A stretch of 44,076 nt of DNA from JBAZLV01 sp041650055 (lineage in GTDB: Bacteria; Nitrospirota; UBA9217), in assembly GCA_041650055.1 (NCBI GenBank), contig JBAZLV010000017.1, positions 1-44,076 on the forward strand, in the 5' to 3' direction. This document shows, one piece after another, positions 7,798 to 16,103 of the stretch. The translations under genes and the position numbers were made by a program. The notes under the pieces are model-generated. The model had not been told where the DNA came from and did not search any database. It was given only the letters and a program-made list of their open reading frames with translations. The first letter of the stretch is position 1; every line of letters begins with the position of its first letter.

Positions 7798-8658
7798 TTA
7801 TTTATCTTCCTGCTGGCGCTCCTCAAAAAAATCAAGAATTCGAGCGAGTGTTGTTCGGAGTTCCCGGCGCGACACGATCATATCGATCATGCCATGTTCG
7901 AGCAAGAACTCAGCACGCTGAAATCCAGCAGGAAGCTGCTGCTTCGTGGTTTGTTCAATGACCCGCGGTCCTGCAAATCCGACGAGACTTTTGGGTTCCG
8001 CAATAATGATGTCGCCCAGCATGGAAAAGCTTGCCGTGACTCCTCCGAACGTTGGATCTGTAACCACGGAAATGAAGGGAAGACCCGCTTCGCCCAGTTG
8101 AGCAACGGCAGCCGATGTTTTTGCCATCTGCATCAACGAAAGAATTCCTTCCTGCATACGGGCCCCGCCAGATGAAGATACGGCAATAAACGGCAGTTTT
8201 TTTTCGATGGCCCGTTCGACTGCTCGTGTAATTTTTTCACCGACGACGGAGCCCATGCTGCCGCCCATGAAACTGAATTCCATGACCACGACGGAGACAG
8301 GTCTGCCGCCGATTTTCGCTTCTCCCGAGATAATGGCATCCTTGAGTCCTGTTTTTTTCCGATGGCTTTTCAGCCGATCCTTGTAATCCTTGAAGCCGAG
8401 AAAATCCTTGGGTGAAAGCCCGTCTTCCACTTCCAGAAAACTTCCTTCATCGAGAAGATAGGGAAGCCGTTCAGAAGCAGAAATACGAAAATGATAGTCG
8501 CATTTCGGACAGACCTTGTAATTTTTGTCCACTTCCTTCCGATAAATGATTTCCTTGCAGTTTTCGCATTTGACCCACAAGCCTTCGGGGATTTTCACTT
8601 TTTTTACCGGTGTTTCCTCATGTTCAGTCACCGGTCGTTCTTTTTTAAACCAAGCCAT
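7798..8658 (-). CDS. accD: Acetyl-CoA carboxylase carboxyltransferase subunit beta
   Basis: AccD (286 residues) transfers the carboxyl group from carboxybiotin to acetyl-CoA, together with AccA, to make malonyl-CoA for fatty-acid synthesis. The N-terminal zinc ribbon is complete: CENC at about 31-34 and CPKC at about 51-54. The carboxyltransferase core shows FMGGSMGSVVGEKITRA, SSGGARMQEG and FAGPRVIEQT. Length is usual for the family. AAGGAG upstream of the ATG supports the start. The gene is 54 bases downstream of the phosphodiesterase-like gene and probably belongs to the same long minus-strand transcript. accA is not in the window. In many bacteria accD follows trpA directly; here three signalling genes lie between them. 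Confidence 0.97.
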   Translation of the reverse strand: MAWFKKERPVTEHEETPVKKVKIPEGLWVKCENCKEIIYRKEVDKNYKVCPKCDYHFRISASERLPYLLDEGSFLEVEDGLSPKDFLGFKDYKDRLKSHRKKTGLKDAIISGEAKIGGRPVSVVVMEFSFMGGSMGSVVGEKITRAVERAIEKKLPFIAVSSSGGARMQEGILSLMQMAKTSAAVAQLGEAGLPFISVVTDPTFGGVTASFSMLGDIIIAEPKSLVGFAGPRVIEQTTKQQLPAGFQRAEFLLEHGMIDMIVSRRELRTTLARILDFFEERQQEDK

Positions 8659-8712
8659 GATTCTCCTTCTTTTCCGTACTCAGGAATACCACACCTGCCG
8701 GATCACTCTTTC

Positions 8713-9480
8713 TTAAAATGAATATGTTTTTCCTGCACGCAGAATCCTGATATTTTTTCTGCCAAGAGATGCCAATTCACGAATGACCGTTTTTTCATAA
8801 ACCGGTTTTATATGGCTGATGAAAACCGAAATTCTGCTATCTACTGCTGATGCAGTTAAATCAGCACCAAGCTGGGCCGGGGTAAAATGGCCGCTCAGAG
8901 TTGCAATGCTGTCAAGGCTGTTGGGGAAAGAAGTGTCCACGATGACTGCCTTTAGATTCGGGGTTTTTGCAGCTTCTTTCCAGAGAAGTTCATTGCGGCC
9001 TGTATCGCCGCTGTATAAAATGGAAGCATGAGAATCCCTCACGAGGAAACCAACCGCCGGCACCGGATGCGTCATCGGAATTGCCTTTACCTGTAAGCCT
9101 GCAACTGTCACGGTTTTTTCAATTTCCATCGGTTTGTAAGAAAAGACCGGGTTCTCGGGAGTCGGGATTCTGGTAAAATCCGGCCATAGGACATTGTTCA
9201 TCAGATTTTTTTTGATTGCCTCGATTACGTCAGGGATTGCCCAGATCAGAACCGGCTTTTTTATACGTCCGATAATACTATCCGCGAGAAAAGCAAGCGA
9301 TTTGATATGGTCAAGATGAGCATGGCTGATCAGGATATCGGTTATTTTGCATTGAGCCTCAACCGGTAGCGCGGCGGTAATAGTTCCAGCGTCAAGCATG
9401 AGAACACCATTTACCAGAAAACCGGGGGTGTTATGCCCCTTTGCTTCTGATCCAGAACAACCGAGAACCTTTAATTTCAT
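8713..9480 (-). CDS. MBL-fold hydrolase, class II cyclic-nucleotide phosphodiesterase-like
   Basis: This 255-residue metallo-beta-lactamase-fold protein has the metal-binding motif SHAHLDH (His53, His55, Asp57, His58). Further likely ligands are His138 (MTHPVP), Asp159 (YSGDTG) and His223 (SHIKP). The SHAHLDHIKSL form and the GHFTP segment resemble class II cAMP phosphodiesterases more than glyoxalase II or RNase Z. The start codon overlaps the end of the adenylate cyclase gene (ATGA), so the two are translationally coupled. This context supports hydrolysis of the cyclic nucleotide made by its neighbour. The biochemical substrate is inferred; other MBL activities, such as a phosphodiesterase acting on another substrate, cannot be excluded. 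Confidence 0.82.
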   Translation of the reverse strand: MKLKVLGCSGSEAKGHNTPGFLVNGVLMLDAGTITAALPVEAQCKITDILISHAHLDHIKSLAFLADSIIGRIKKPVLIWAIPDVIEAIKKNLMNNVLWPDFTRIPTPENPVFSYKPMEIEKTVTVAGLQVKAIPMTHPVPAVGFLVRDSHASILYSGDTGRNELLWKEAAKTPNLKAVIVDTSFPNSLDSIATLSGHFTPAQLGADLTASAVDSRISVFISHIKPVYEKTVIRELASLGRKNIRILRAGKTYSF

Positions 9481-11426
9481 GCAGTTCCTCCCTTGTCCTT
9501 TTTGTTATTCTCACTGCTGTCTGCGCGTTCGACCGGTTTTTTGAGACCGATAAGATCGTAGATCACGACCGGCAGCTGCTTTCCTTTTATGGTTACCGTG
9601 CCCAATTCCCGGGCATCGACGACATCTTTCACCTGTTCATACGTTGATTCGGATATGATGATATGATTATTGTACTGTCTTGTCAAGCTTTCGAGGCGCG
9701 ATCCCAGGTTTACATTGTCCCCGATCACCGTGTAATCCATTTTTTTCCCTTCGGCACCCATGTTCCCGACGACCATGTCTCCCGTGTTGATTCCGATGCC
9801 GATATCTATGACATAGTTGCCTTCTGCTGTCCATTTGGCCTGGAGGTCCTTCAGTTTCTCAATCATTGCGAGCGCACAGATGCAGGCCCGTTTCGCATGA
9901 TCAGGCTGCCCGATCGGCGCTCCCCAGAGAGCCATAATTGCATCGCCGATAAATTTATCCAGGGTGCCTTCATGCTCAAAGACAATAGTCGTCATGGCGC
10001 CGAGATACTCATTTAACAGCGAGACTACTTCTTCAGGCTGGCGCTTTTCTGAAAATGCAGTAAATCCTCGGATGTCGGAAAAGAGGACTGTAATTTCTCT
10101 GCGGTCTCCGCCAAGCTTTGTCTTGCTGGGATCCCGAATCAGTTCGTCAACAATCCGCTTCGAAACATAACTGGAAAACATTTTGCGTATATCACGCGCG
10201 CGGCGTTCTTCAGTGAAAAACCGGTAGGCAGTAAGGCTGGTATATCCGAAAAAAAGCGAAGAAGAGGGATAGACCAAATTAAACCAGATTCCTTTAACAG
10301 CAAACAAATAATAGACAAATCCTGCATAGCCCGTGAGGAGAGCAATAAACAAAAGAGCTCCTGCCCGGGCACCGAGCCGTGGAAGAAGAACGCCCAGTAA
10401 AACGGCGAACACAAAAATGAGCAGCAGGACGCCGGTATCCGTCCGCCGGATGAAATCTCCCTTGAGGATATTGTCCACAACGCTTGCGTGCTTTTCTATT
10501 CCCGGCATGTGCGTGGAGAACGGCGTCACTCTGAGGTCATAGATACCGATTGCTGTTGCGCCGATCAACACGATTTTTCCCTTGAATACATTGTGTGATG
10601 TGGTGCGGTCAAGGATGTCTGAAATGGAATAGGTGGGAAACGTCCGGTTTGGCCCACGATAATTGATGAGCATTCGTCCGTATTCATCCGTCGGAATGAT
10701 GCTGGCCCCGAGCTGAACAGTGCCTGCAAGATCATACGAAAAATCCTGGATTTTGATACCGCGAAAGACTCGCGCTGCCTGAAGGCCGATTGGAGCATAG
10801 TACCGGTCATGGTATCGAATTGCGAGCAGTTCCCATCGTATGGTTCCATCACGATCGGGTAGCATATTGATATGCGCTACGGACGCTGCATAGGACGAGA
10901 ATCGCAAAAGAGTAGGAAGAACCATTCCAGCCTTGATTGAAAAAGGCATGTCAGCATGTCTCACTGTTCCGAATGCGGAGGGAAGCAGAAAATCCAGTTT
11001 TTTATCGGTGAATCCGGAGCTTTTATAACCTTCTACGAGATCGAAAACCATGGGAAGAATGACCCGGCCGCTTTTCCGTATTGCCTGCTGGAAAAGATCG
11101 TCCGAATCCACCTGCTCTGATTCAGAGAAGAAAACGTCAAAGACAATAACTGTTGCACCTTCTTCTGAGAGGCGGTCGACAACCCGGCCCCAGACAGAAC
11201 GAGGCCAGGGAAAGCGGCCCAGTTTCTGGATACTCTGCTCATCAATCGCCGCAATCACGGTTTCCGGGCCTGGTACAATCGGTCCGCGGAGCATAAAACG
11301 CATATCGAGCGTTTTTTCTTCGATCACTTCAAAGAATCGTGCGTTTCCCAGATACAGAATCGATAAAATCAGGGCAACGATTAGTCCGATCCCGATCCCT
11401 GCTTTTTTATCAATATGAAGACGCAT
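9477..11426 (-). CDS. CHASE2-domain class III adenylate cyclase
   Basis: This 649-residue membrane cyclase starts with an N-terminal helix (about 10-28). An extracytoplasmic CHASE2 sensor domain (about 35-320) follows, containing the conserved segment INYRGPN and VLIGATAIGIYDLRVTPF. Three membrane helices (about 331-350, 354-376, 380-400) and a class III cyclase domain (about 440-625) complete it. Metal-binding aspartates are Asp451 (FSDIRGF) and Asp495 (KFIGDAIMALWG). Lys491 and Asp570 (YTVIGDNVN) are the residues expected for ATP rather than GTP specificity, and the transition-state Arg577 is present. It follows the CRP-family gene by 9 bases and overlaps the phosphodiesterase-like gene. 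It probably makes cAMP in response to an extracytoplasmic signal that is not identifiable. Confidence 0.93.
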   Translation of the reverse strand: MRLHIDKKAGIGIGLIVALILSILYLGNARFFEVIEEKTLDMRFMLRGPIVPGPETVIAAIDEQSIQKLGRFPWPRSVWGRVVDRLSEEGATVIVFDVFFSESEQVDSDDLFQQAIRKSGRVILPMVFDLVEGYKSSGFTDKKLDFLLPSAFGTVRHADMPFSIKAGMVLPTLLRFSSYAASVAHINMLPDRDGTIRWELLAIRYHDRYYAPIGLQAARVFRGIKIQDFSYDLAGTVQLGASIIPTDEYGRMLINYRGPNRTFPTYSISDILDRTTSHNVFKGKIVLIGATAIGIYDLRVTPFSTHMPGIEKHASVVDNILKGDFIRRTDTGVLLLIFVFAVLLGVLLPRLGARAGALLFIALLTGYAGFVYYLFAVKGIWFNLVYPSSSLFFGYTSLTAYRFFTEERRARDIRKMFSSYVSKRIVDELIRDPSKTKLGGDRREITVLFSDIRGFTAFSEKRQPEEVVSLLNEYLGAMTTIVFEHEGTLDKFIGDAIMALWGAPIGQPDHAKRACICALAMIEKLKDLQAKWTAEGNYVIDIGIGINTGDMVVGNMGAEGKKMDYTVIGDNVNLGSRLESLTRQYNNHIIISESTYEQVKDVVDARELGTVTIKGKQLPVVIYDLIGLKKPVERADSSENNKKDKGGTA

Positions 11427-11435
11427 GGATTTTCC

Positions 11436-12077
11436 TCACGCAATTTCCCCAAAAATTTCTCTCATCTCGATATACCGGAGCAGCCGATTACCCTGTTCCT
11501 GGTTGGCAACGTGAATCCGGCCTCCCGTGAATTCCAGAATCCCAACACGGGCAAGTTTTTCGACGATCATTTTTACGGACACGGTGTCTATTCCTGCAAG
11601 TCCAGCAAGATCATCAACTGATATGCTAAAATCATTTCCTTTCTGGTCACGGATATATTTCCCGAGGATGGTGACAATCCTGCTGGTAGTGTCTTTGATC
11701 ATTAAGGCTTCCATCTGCTCATTCGCTTCCCGCAACCGTTCTGCAAGTCGTTTGATAAACCGGACGGCAATTTCAGCATTGCCCCGGATCAGCGAATCAA
11801 AGGTCTGCCGATCAATCACGAGCATATCGCACTGTTCGAGGGTTTCAGCGGTTGCAGACCGCGGCTTGTCGTTTAAGATAGCCATTTCTCCGAGGAATTC
11901 TCCCTTGTCAAGGGTTGCCAACGTTTTTTCAACACCTCGGATTCTTTTGCTCACCCTGACCTTTCCGGATTGAATAATGTACATGACTTCGCCCTGATCG
12001 CCTTCCCGGAAAAGCGTTGTGCCCGCGGGAATTTTTTTTCCGTACTTTGCAAACAGTTGTGCTTGAATGTCGCTCAT
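11436..12077 (-). CDS. CRP/FNR-family transcriptional regulator, cAMP-binding type
   Basis: This 213-residue regulator has an N-terminal cyclic-nucleotide-binding domain (about 10-125). A helix resembling the CRP dimer helix and a C-terminal winged helix-turn-helix (about 150-195, DLAGLAGIDTVSVKMIVEKL) follow. The phosphate-binding cassette reads GEFLGEMAILNDKPRSATAE. Gly63, Glu64, Arg73 and Ser74 correspond to Gly71, Glu72, Arg82 and Ser83 of E. coli CRP, so ligand binding is plausible. No FNR-type cysteine cluster is present. AAGGAG upstream of the ATG supports the start. It lies 49 bases after trpA and 9 bases before the cyclase gene, so it is likely the receptor for that enzyme's product. 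I found no convincing CRP-type operator in the window. Confidence 0.92.
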   Translation of the reverse strand: MSDIQAQLFAKYGKKIPAGTTLFREGDQGEVMYIIQSGKVRVSKRIRGVEKTLATLDKGEFLGEMAILNDKPRSATAETLEQCDMLVIDRQTFDSLIRGNAEIAVRFIKRLAERLREANEQMEALMIKDTTSRIVTILGKYIRDQKGNDFSISVDDLAGLAGIDTVSVKMIVEKLARVGILEFTGGRIHVANQEQGNRLLRYIEMREIFGEIA

Positions 12078-12126
12078 GGTACTTCTCCTTTTCCCTGATT
12101 TTCCGAGTGGTTAAAGTTTTTAATGA

Positions 12127-12942
12127 TTACTGATCATGTGAACGGGTCAATACTCCTTGTTTCAATGCCCTCACGAAGGTCGCAACCGAGGGTACAAGCT
12201 CCGGTTTTCCGATATGATCCTCGATAATTTTCACAAGCGCACTGCCTACAATGACACCGTCCGCGCCAACAAGCGCGATCTGGGCTGCCTGATCAGGCGT
12301 TGAAACCCCGAACCCGACGGCAACCGGTTTGTCAGTCATGGATTTGATTTTTGTGAGGGAATCCCCGATAGCATTTTGAGAAATGAGTTTTGCGCCGGTC
12401 ACTCCGGTGAGTGAAACGTAATAAATGAATCCCCGGGAGAGTTTGCTGACACGCATGATCCGTTCATCCGTGCTGGTGGGCGCGAGCAAAAAGATCATGT
12501 CAAGATTTGTTTTTTTTGACAGGCGAATCAGTGTTTCCGCTTCTTCCGGCGGAAGATCGGGAAGAATGATTCCATCGAGTCCGGCGGCAATCGCGTCATT
12601 CACAAAGCGTTCTTCGCCGTACTTGAGGATCAGGTTGTAATAGGTCATGAGAATAAGCGGAACCTGGCTGGTTTTCCTGACATCAGCCACGAGCTGCAGG
12701 ACGTCATGAATGCTTGTCTTATTTTCCAGAGATCGGAGAGCAGCCTTTTGAATGGTGGGTCCGTCTGCGAGAGGATCTGAAAAGGGCGCGCCGAGCTCGA
12801 TGATATCCGCGCCGGATTTTTCCATTTCGAGGATAAGTGTCTTCGTCGTGGCGAGATCCGGATCTCCAGCCATGATATACGTGATGAGAGCAGTTTCTTT
12901 TTTTCCGGCAAGTTTCTTGAAGGTTTTTTTTATTCTGGACAT
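12127..12942 (-). CDS. trpA: Tryptophan synthase alpha chain
   Basis: TrpA (271 residues) cleaves indole-3-glycerol phosphate to indole and glyceraldehyde 3-phosphate and channels indole to TrpB. The catalytic Glu lies in ADIIELGAPFSDP and the catalytic Asp in SDPLADGPTIQ. The phosphate-binding end is conserved (VGFGVSTPDQA, GADGVIVGSALV). Length is usual. It is the last biosynthetic gene of the trpEGDC-orf-FBA cluster, 29 bases downstream of trpB. No terminator is visible between it and the CRP-family gene, so read-through into the signalling cassette and accD is possible. Confidence 0.98.
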   Translation of the reverse strand: MSRIKKTFKKLAGKKETALITYIMAGDPDLATTKTLILEMEKSGADIIELGAPFSDPLADGPTIQKAALRSLENKTSIHDVLQLVADVRKTSQVPLILMTYYNLILKYGEERFVNDAIAAGLDGIILPDLPPEEAETLIRLSKKTNLDMIFLLAPTSTDERIMRVSKLSRGFIYYVSLTGVTGAKLISQNAIGDSLTKIKSMTDKPVAVGFGVSTPDQAAQIALVGADGVIVGSALVKIIEDHIGKPELVPSVATFVRALKQGVLTRSHDQ

Positions 12943-12971
12943 AGTATTATTGGCGCCGTGTTGTTAAATTT

Positions 12972-14168
12972 TCAGCATTTTAAATCTACACCCTTTATCG
13001 CTGCTACCTGCATCACATCCTTGTCTCCGCGTCCGGAAAGGTTGCAGATAATGATTTTCTCTTTTCCGAGCGTAGGAGCAAGTTTCAGACAATAAGCAAC
13101 TGCATGCGCGCTCTCGAGTGCCGGGATAATGCCTTCCAGCCGCGCCAGAAGATCGAACGCTTCCAAAGCCTCTTCATCGACTGCGAATGTATATTCAATT
13201 CTCCCTGAATCGCGATAAAAAGCATGCTCCGGACCAACAGCTGCATAATCAAGTCCCGCAGAGACGGAATGGGTAAGTTCGATCTGGCCTTGTTCATCTT
13301 GCAGGATATAGGTTTTGGATCCCTGCAAAACACCCAGCGAACCTCCTGCAAACCGTGCAGCATGATTTCCCTGTGTAATGCCACGGCCGCCTGCCTCGAT
13401 TCCGTACATCTTGACGGATGCATCGGGCAGAAATGCATAAAAAAGACCCATGGCGTTCGATCCTCCGCCAACGCATGCAACCAGACAGTCAGGAAGCCTT
13501 CCCTCGAACTTTACAATCTGTTTTTTTGCTTCTTTTCCGATCACGGATTGAAATTCCCTGACCATCATGGGGAAGGGATGCGGACCAAATACGGTCCCGA
13601 GCACATAATGCGTGGTTCCCACATTCGTGATCCAATCCCGCATTGCTTCATTAATGGCATCTTTGAGAGTTTTACTTCCGATATCCACGGGTCGAACGGT
13701 AGTGCCAAGCAGTTTCATCCTGAAGACGTTCAATGATTGGCGGGCCATGTCATCGGTTCCCATATACACGTCGCAGTCAAGGCCCAGCAGGGCAGCAGCA
13801 GTTGCTGTTGCAACGCCATGCTGACCCGCTCCTGTTTCCGCAATAACACGGGTTTTTCCCATCCGTTTTGCAAGCAGAACCTGAGCAAGCGCATTATTGA
13901 TTTTATGGGCGCCGGTATGGCAGAGGTCTTCGCGTTTTAAATAAATCCGAGCTCCGCCGAGGTGTTCCGTCAGTCTCCATGCGGGATATAAGGGAGTTGG
14001 CCTCCCAATGTATTCCTTGAAATACGTTTCAAGCTCGGTCTGAAACATTTTATCCAGACGTGCTGCATGAAAAGCTGCTTCGAGCTCGGTCAGGGCAGGG
14101 ATCAGGGTCTCGGGCGCAAATTTCCCGCCATACTGACCAAATCGCCCGTGTTTATCCGGCATGCTCAT
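12972..14168 (-). CDS. trpB: Tryptophan synthase beta chain
   Basis: TrpB (398 residues) condenses indole with serine using PLP. The PLP lysine is in HTGAHKINNALAQ, and the phosphate-binding loop is CVGGGSNAMG. ETGAGQHGVATATAAALLG and the C-terminal CNLSGRGDKD segment are also present. The N-terminus (DKHGRFGQYGGKFAPETL) marks it as the TrpB1 type that partners TrpA. Its start overlaps the end of trpF by 4 bases (ATGA), indicating coupled translation. Confidence 0.98.
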   Translation of the reverse strand: MSMPDKHGRFGQYGGKFAPETLIPALTELEAAFHAARLDKMFQTELETYFKEYIGRPTPLYPAWRLTEHLGGARIYLKREDLCHTGAHKINNALAQVLLAKRMGKTRVIAETGAGQHGVATATAAALLGLDCDVYMGTDDMARQSLNVFRMKLLGTTVRPVDIGSKTLKDAINEAMRDWITNVGTTHYVLGTVFGPHPFPMMVREFQSVIGKEAKKQIVKFEGRLPDCLVACVGGGSNAMGLFYAFLPDASVKMYGIEAGGRGITQGNHAARFAGGSLGVLQGSKTYILQDEQGQIELTHSVSAGLDYAAVGPEHAFYRDSGRIEYTFAVDEEALEAFDLLARLEGIIPALESAHAVAYCLKLAPTLGKEKIIICNLSGRGDKDVMQVAAIKGVDLKC

Positions 14169-14785
14169 GGACGAGACGCCCTCCGGACTTCGGTAATGAA
14201 TTTTTTAAGTTTGACATAATCTTTAACGCCTGTTTCGCGTTCGACTCCGCCTGCAACGTCGACTCCATACGGCTGAACGAGTTTCACCGCTTCTGCAGCA
14301 TTGTCAGGAGTAAGACCGCCGGCAAGAATGACTCTTCCAAACGTTTTTGCCACAACCGCAAGATGCCAGTCAAACGTCGCGCCGATTCCTCCGCGAAGCT
14401 TCTCATGATAGCTGTCGAGCAGAAATGCGCCGACATGATACTGAGCCATGTGTTTTACACTTTCCTTGTCTTTGACCTGGAAAGCCTTGATGACGCGGTT
14501 TCCAAAGCGTTGACAGAACTCGGGACTCTCATCTCCATGAAACTGGACTGCTTGTATGCATGTCATTGTCAGAATTTCCCGTATTTTTTCTTCGCGTTCA
14601 TTCACAAAAATACCGACCGACGTAATGAGCGGGGGAAGCTGCGAAATGATTTCCAAAGCCTTTTCGGGCTCGATGTAACGAGGACTTTTTTTGTAAAAAT
14701 TAAATCCCAATGCATCAGCTCCGAATGTTGCCGCCGCCAGAGCATCGTCCAGATTCGTAATTCCGCAAATTTTGATTTTGACCAT
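14165..14785 (-). CDS. trpF: Phosphoribosylanthranilate isomerase
   Basis: TrpF (206 residues) isomerises N-(5-phosphoribosyl)anthranilate to the carboxyphenylamino-deoxyribulose phosphate. The catalytic cysteine is Cys7 in KICGITNLDDA, and the general-acid Asp lies in GVDVAGGVER. The phosphate site LAGGLTPDNA is also clear. It overlaps trpB by 4 bases. Upstream, a 63-base gap separates it from a small secreted-protein gene that interrupts the otherwise classical EGDCFBA order. Confidence 0.96.
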   Translation of the reverse strand: MVKIKICGITNLDDALAAATFGADALGFNFYKKSPRYIEPEKALEIISQLPPLITSVGIFVNEREEKIREILTMTCIQAVQFHGDESPEFCQRFGNRVIKAFQVKDKESVKHMAQYHVGAFLLDSYHEKLRGGIGATFDWHLAVVAKTFGRVILAGGLTPDNAAEAVKLVQPYGVDVAGGVERETGVKDYVKLKKFITEVRRASRP

Positions 14786-14848
14786 AGCCGCCCCCCCTTG
14801 GGCATCAGGAATGTATTATGAAGAGTATGTCCGGGTCAAAAAATGTAT

Positions 14849-15235
14849 CTACTGTCCACTCTCTTTCAGAATTATTTCCTTTGCTTTCATAAGACTTATA
14901 GAGAGCCACATATGTGTTGTGGCATCAACCTTGCCTTTGTTTAATTGCGCCTTTTGTGAACTCATTTCACGGGCTTTTTCCAAAAAAGTTACCTGGCCCT
15001 GTTTGTCTGGAATGGATTCCTTGACTTTTTGCACAATGATCTTTACAACTTCCCATCTGTTTTTATTGGGATTTGAACTGAGCTTATCCCAAACAGCACT
15101 TTCTATCTGGGTGAATAGGGCTTCATTTTTGCCGGGTGAGGCTTCCGGTTTCTTCTGTTCCGCGACGGATGCATGAACGAGCAAAAACAATAATAACACA
15201 CCACCAACAGCTGCAAGGCTAAAACTTTTTTTCAT
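14849..15235 (-). CDS. Small secreted protein of unknown function inside the trp operon
   Basis: This 128-residue protein has a clear signal peptide: MKK, then SFSLAAVGGVLLLFLLVHASVA, with cleavage likely near ASVAEQ. A mature, lysine-rich, mostly helical domain of about 100 residues follows. There are no cysteines and no recognisable domain. It lies on the same strand between trpC and trpF, with gaps of about 64 bases on each side. It is therefore probably transcribed with tryptophan biosynthesis genes although nothing in it suggests that pathway. It could be a lineage-specific insertion. Coding potential is supported by the signal peptide and codon use like its neighbours. No function is proposed. 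Confidence 0.7.
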   Translation of the reverse strand: MKKSFSLAAVGGVLLLFLLVHASVAEQKKPEASPGKNEALFTQIESAVWDKLSSNPNKNRWEVVKIIVQKVKESIPDKQGQVTFLEKAREMSSQKAQLNKGKVDATTHMWLSISLMKAKEIILKESGQ

Positions 15236-15299
15236 ACGTCCCCCTTCATAAAGCGCATCAAATAGTTTATTGTATCAAATTTATGATCATGAATCAGAA

Positions 15300-16091
15300 T
15301 TAATTTCCTGTCAGCTCTTTCAGTTTTGCACCGATATCCTGTTCACGCATGAGAGCTTCACCAACAAGGACCGCATCAACGCCTGCCTTCTCCAGCCGAA
15401 GGATATCGCTACGATTCGTGATACCGCTCTCGCTCACGACAATGCGATCATCCGGAATATCCTTCAAGAGATCAAGCGTTGTTTGCAGGTCGACCTTGAA
15501 CGTTGCAAGATCGCGATTATTAATGCCAACAAGCAGAGCGCCGGCGTTAAGCGTTTTGTCAAGCTCGGAATAGGAATGCGATTCAACAAGCACATCCAGA
15601 TGCAGCTCGGTTGCCATTCCGATGAAATCTTCAAGCTCGCGTTTGTCAAGGCATCCGGCGATTAGCAGAATAGCATCAGCACCGGCGACGCGCGCCTCGT
15701 AAATCTGGTATGCATCGATAATAAAATCCTTGCGGAGAAGCGGAAGTTTGACCGCTTCTCTGATGAACGGCAAAAAACCAAGACTTCCCTGAAAAAAACG
15801 ACTCTCGGTCAGGACTGAAATACAGGAAGCCCCGTGTTCTTCATAGGTCTTTGCAATTTCAATCGGATCAAAATCTTGTCGAATGACTCCTTTGGAAGGT
15901 GATGCTTTCTTTACTTCCGCAATGATCCTGAGGGTATCTCCTCCTGTTGAAAGCGCTTTTGCAAAACCGCGAACAGCTCCTGCATCACGCGCCGCGTTTT
16001 TTATATCATGAAAAGACACACGTCGTTTGATTTCAATAAGCTCTTTTTTTTTAGAAGCAATGATTTGGGTCAATAGTGTCGATTGCTGCAT
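15300..16091 (-). CDS. trpC: Indole-3-glycerol phosphate synthase
   Basis: TrpC (263 residues) closes the indole ring. Diagnostic segments are AEVKKASPSKGVI near residue 60, then PLLRKDFIIDAYQIYEARVAGADAILLI and LVGINNRDLATF. ESGI and VDAVLVGEALM are also present. The catalytic lysines and glutamates in these motifs are intact. It is monofunctional, since trpF is separate. It follows trpD by 12 bases. The ATG at 16091 is preceded by a weak GGGAT. Confidence 0.97.
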   Translation of the reverse strand: MQQSTLLTQIIASKKKELIEIKRRVSFHDIKNAARDAGAVRGFAKALSTGGDTLRIIAEVKKASPSKGVIRQDFDPIEIAKTYEEHGASCISVLTESRFFQGSLGFLPFIREAVKLPLLRKDFIIDAYQIYEARVAGADAILLIAGCLDKRELEDFIGMATELHLDVLVESHSYSELDKTLNAGALLVGINNRDLATFKVDLQTTLDLLKDIPDDRIVVSESGITNRSDILRLEKAGVDAVLVGEALMREQDIGAKLKELTGN

Positions 16092-16103
16092 TCGTATCCC
16101 GGT

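Noticed and set aside
14060..14821. 253-codon plus-strand open frame over trpB/trpF
   Set aside because: It is fully antisense to two certain trp genes, has no family resemblance and no ribosome binding site.
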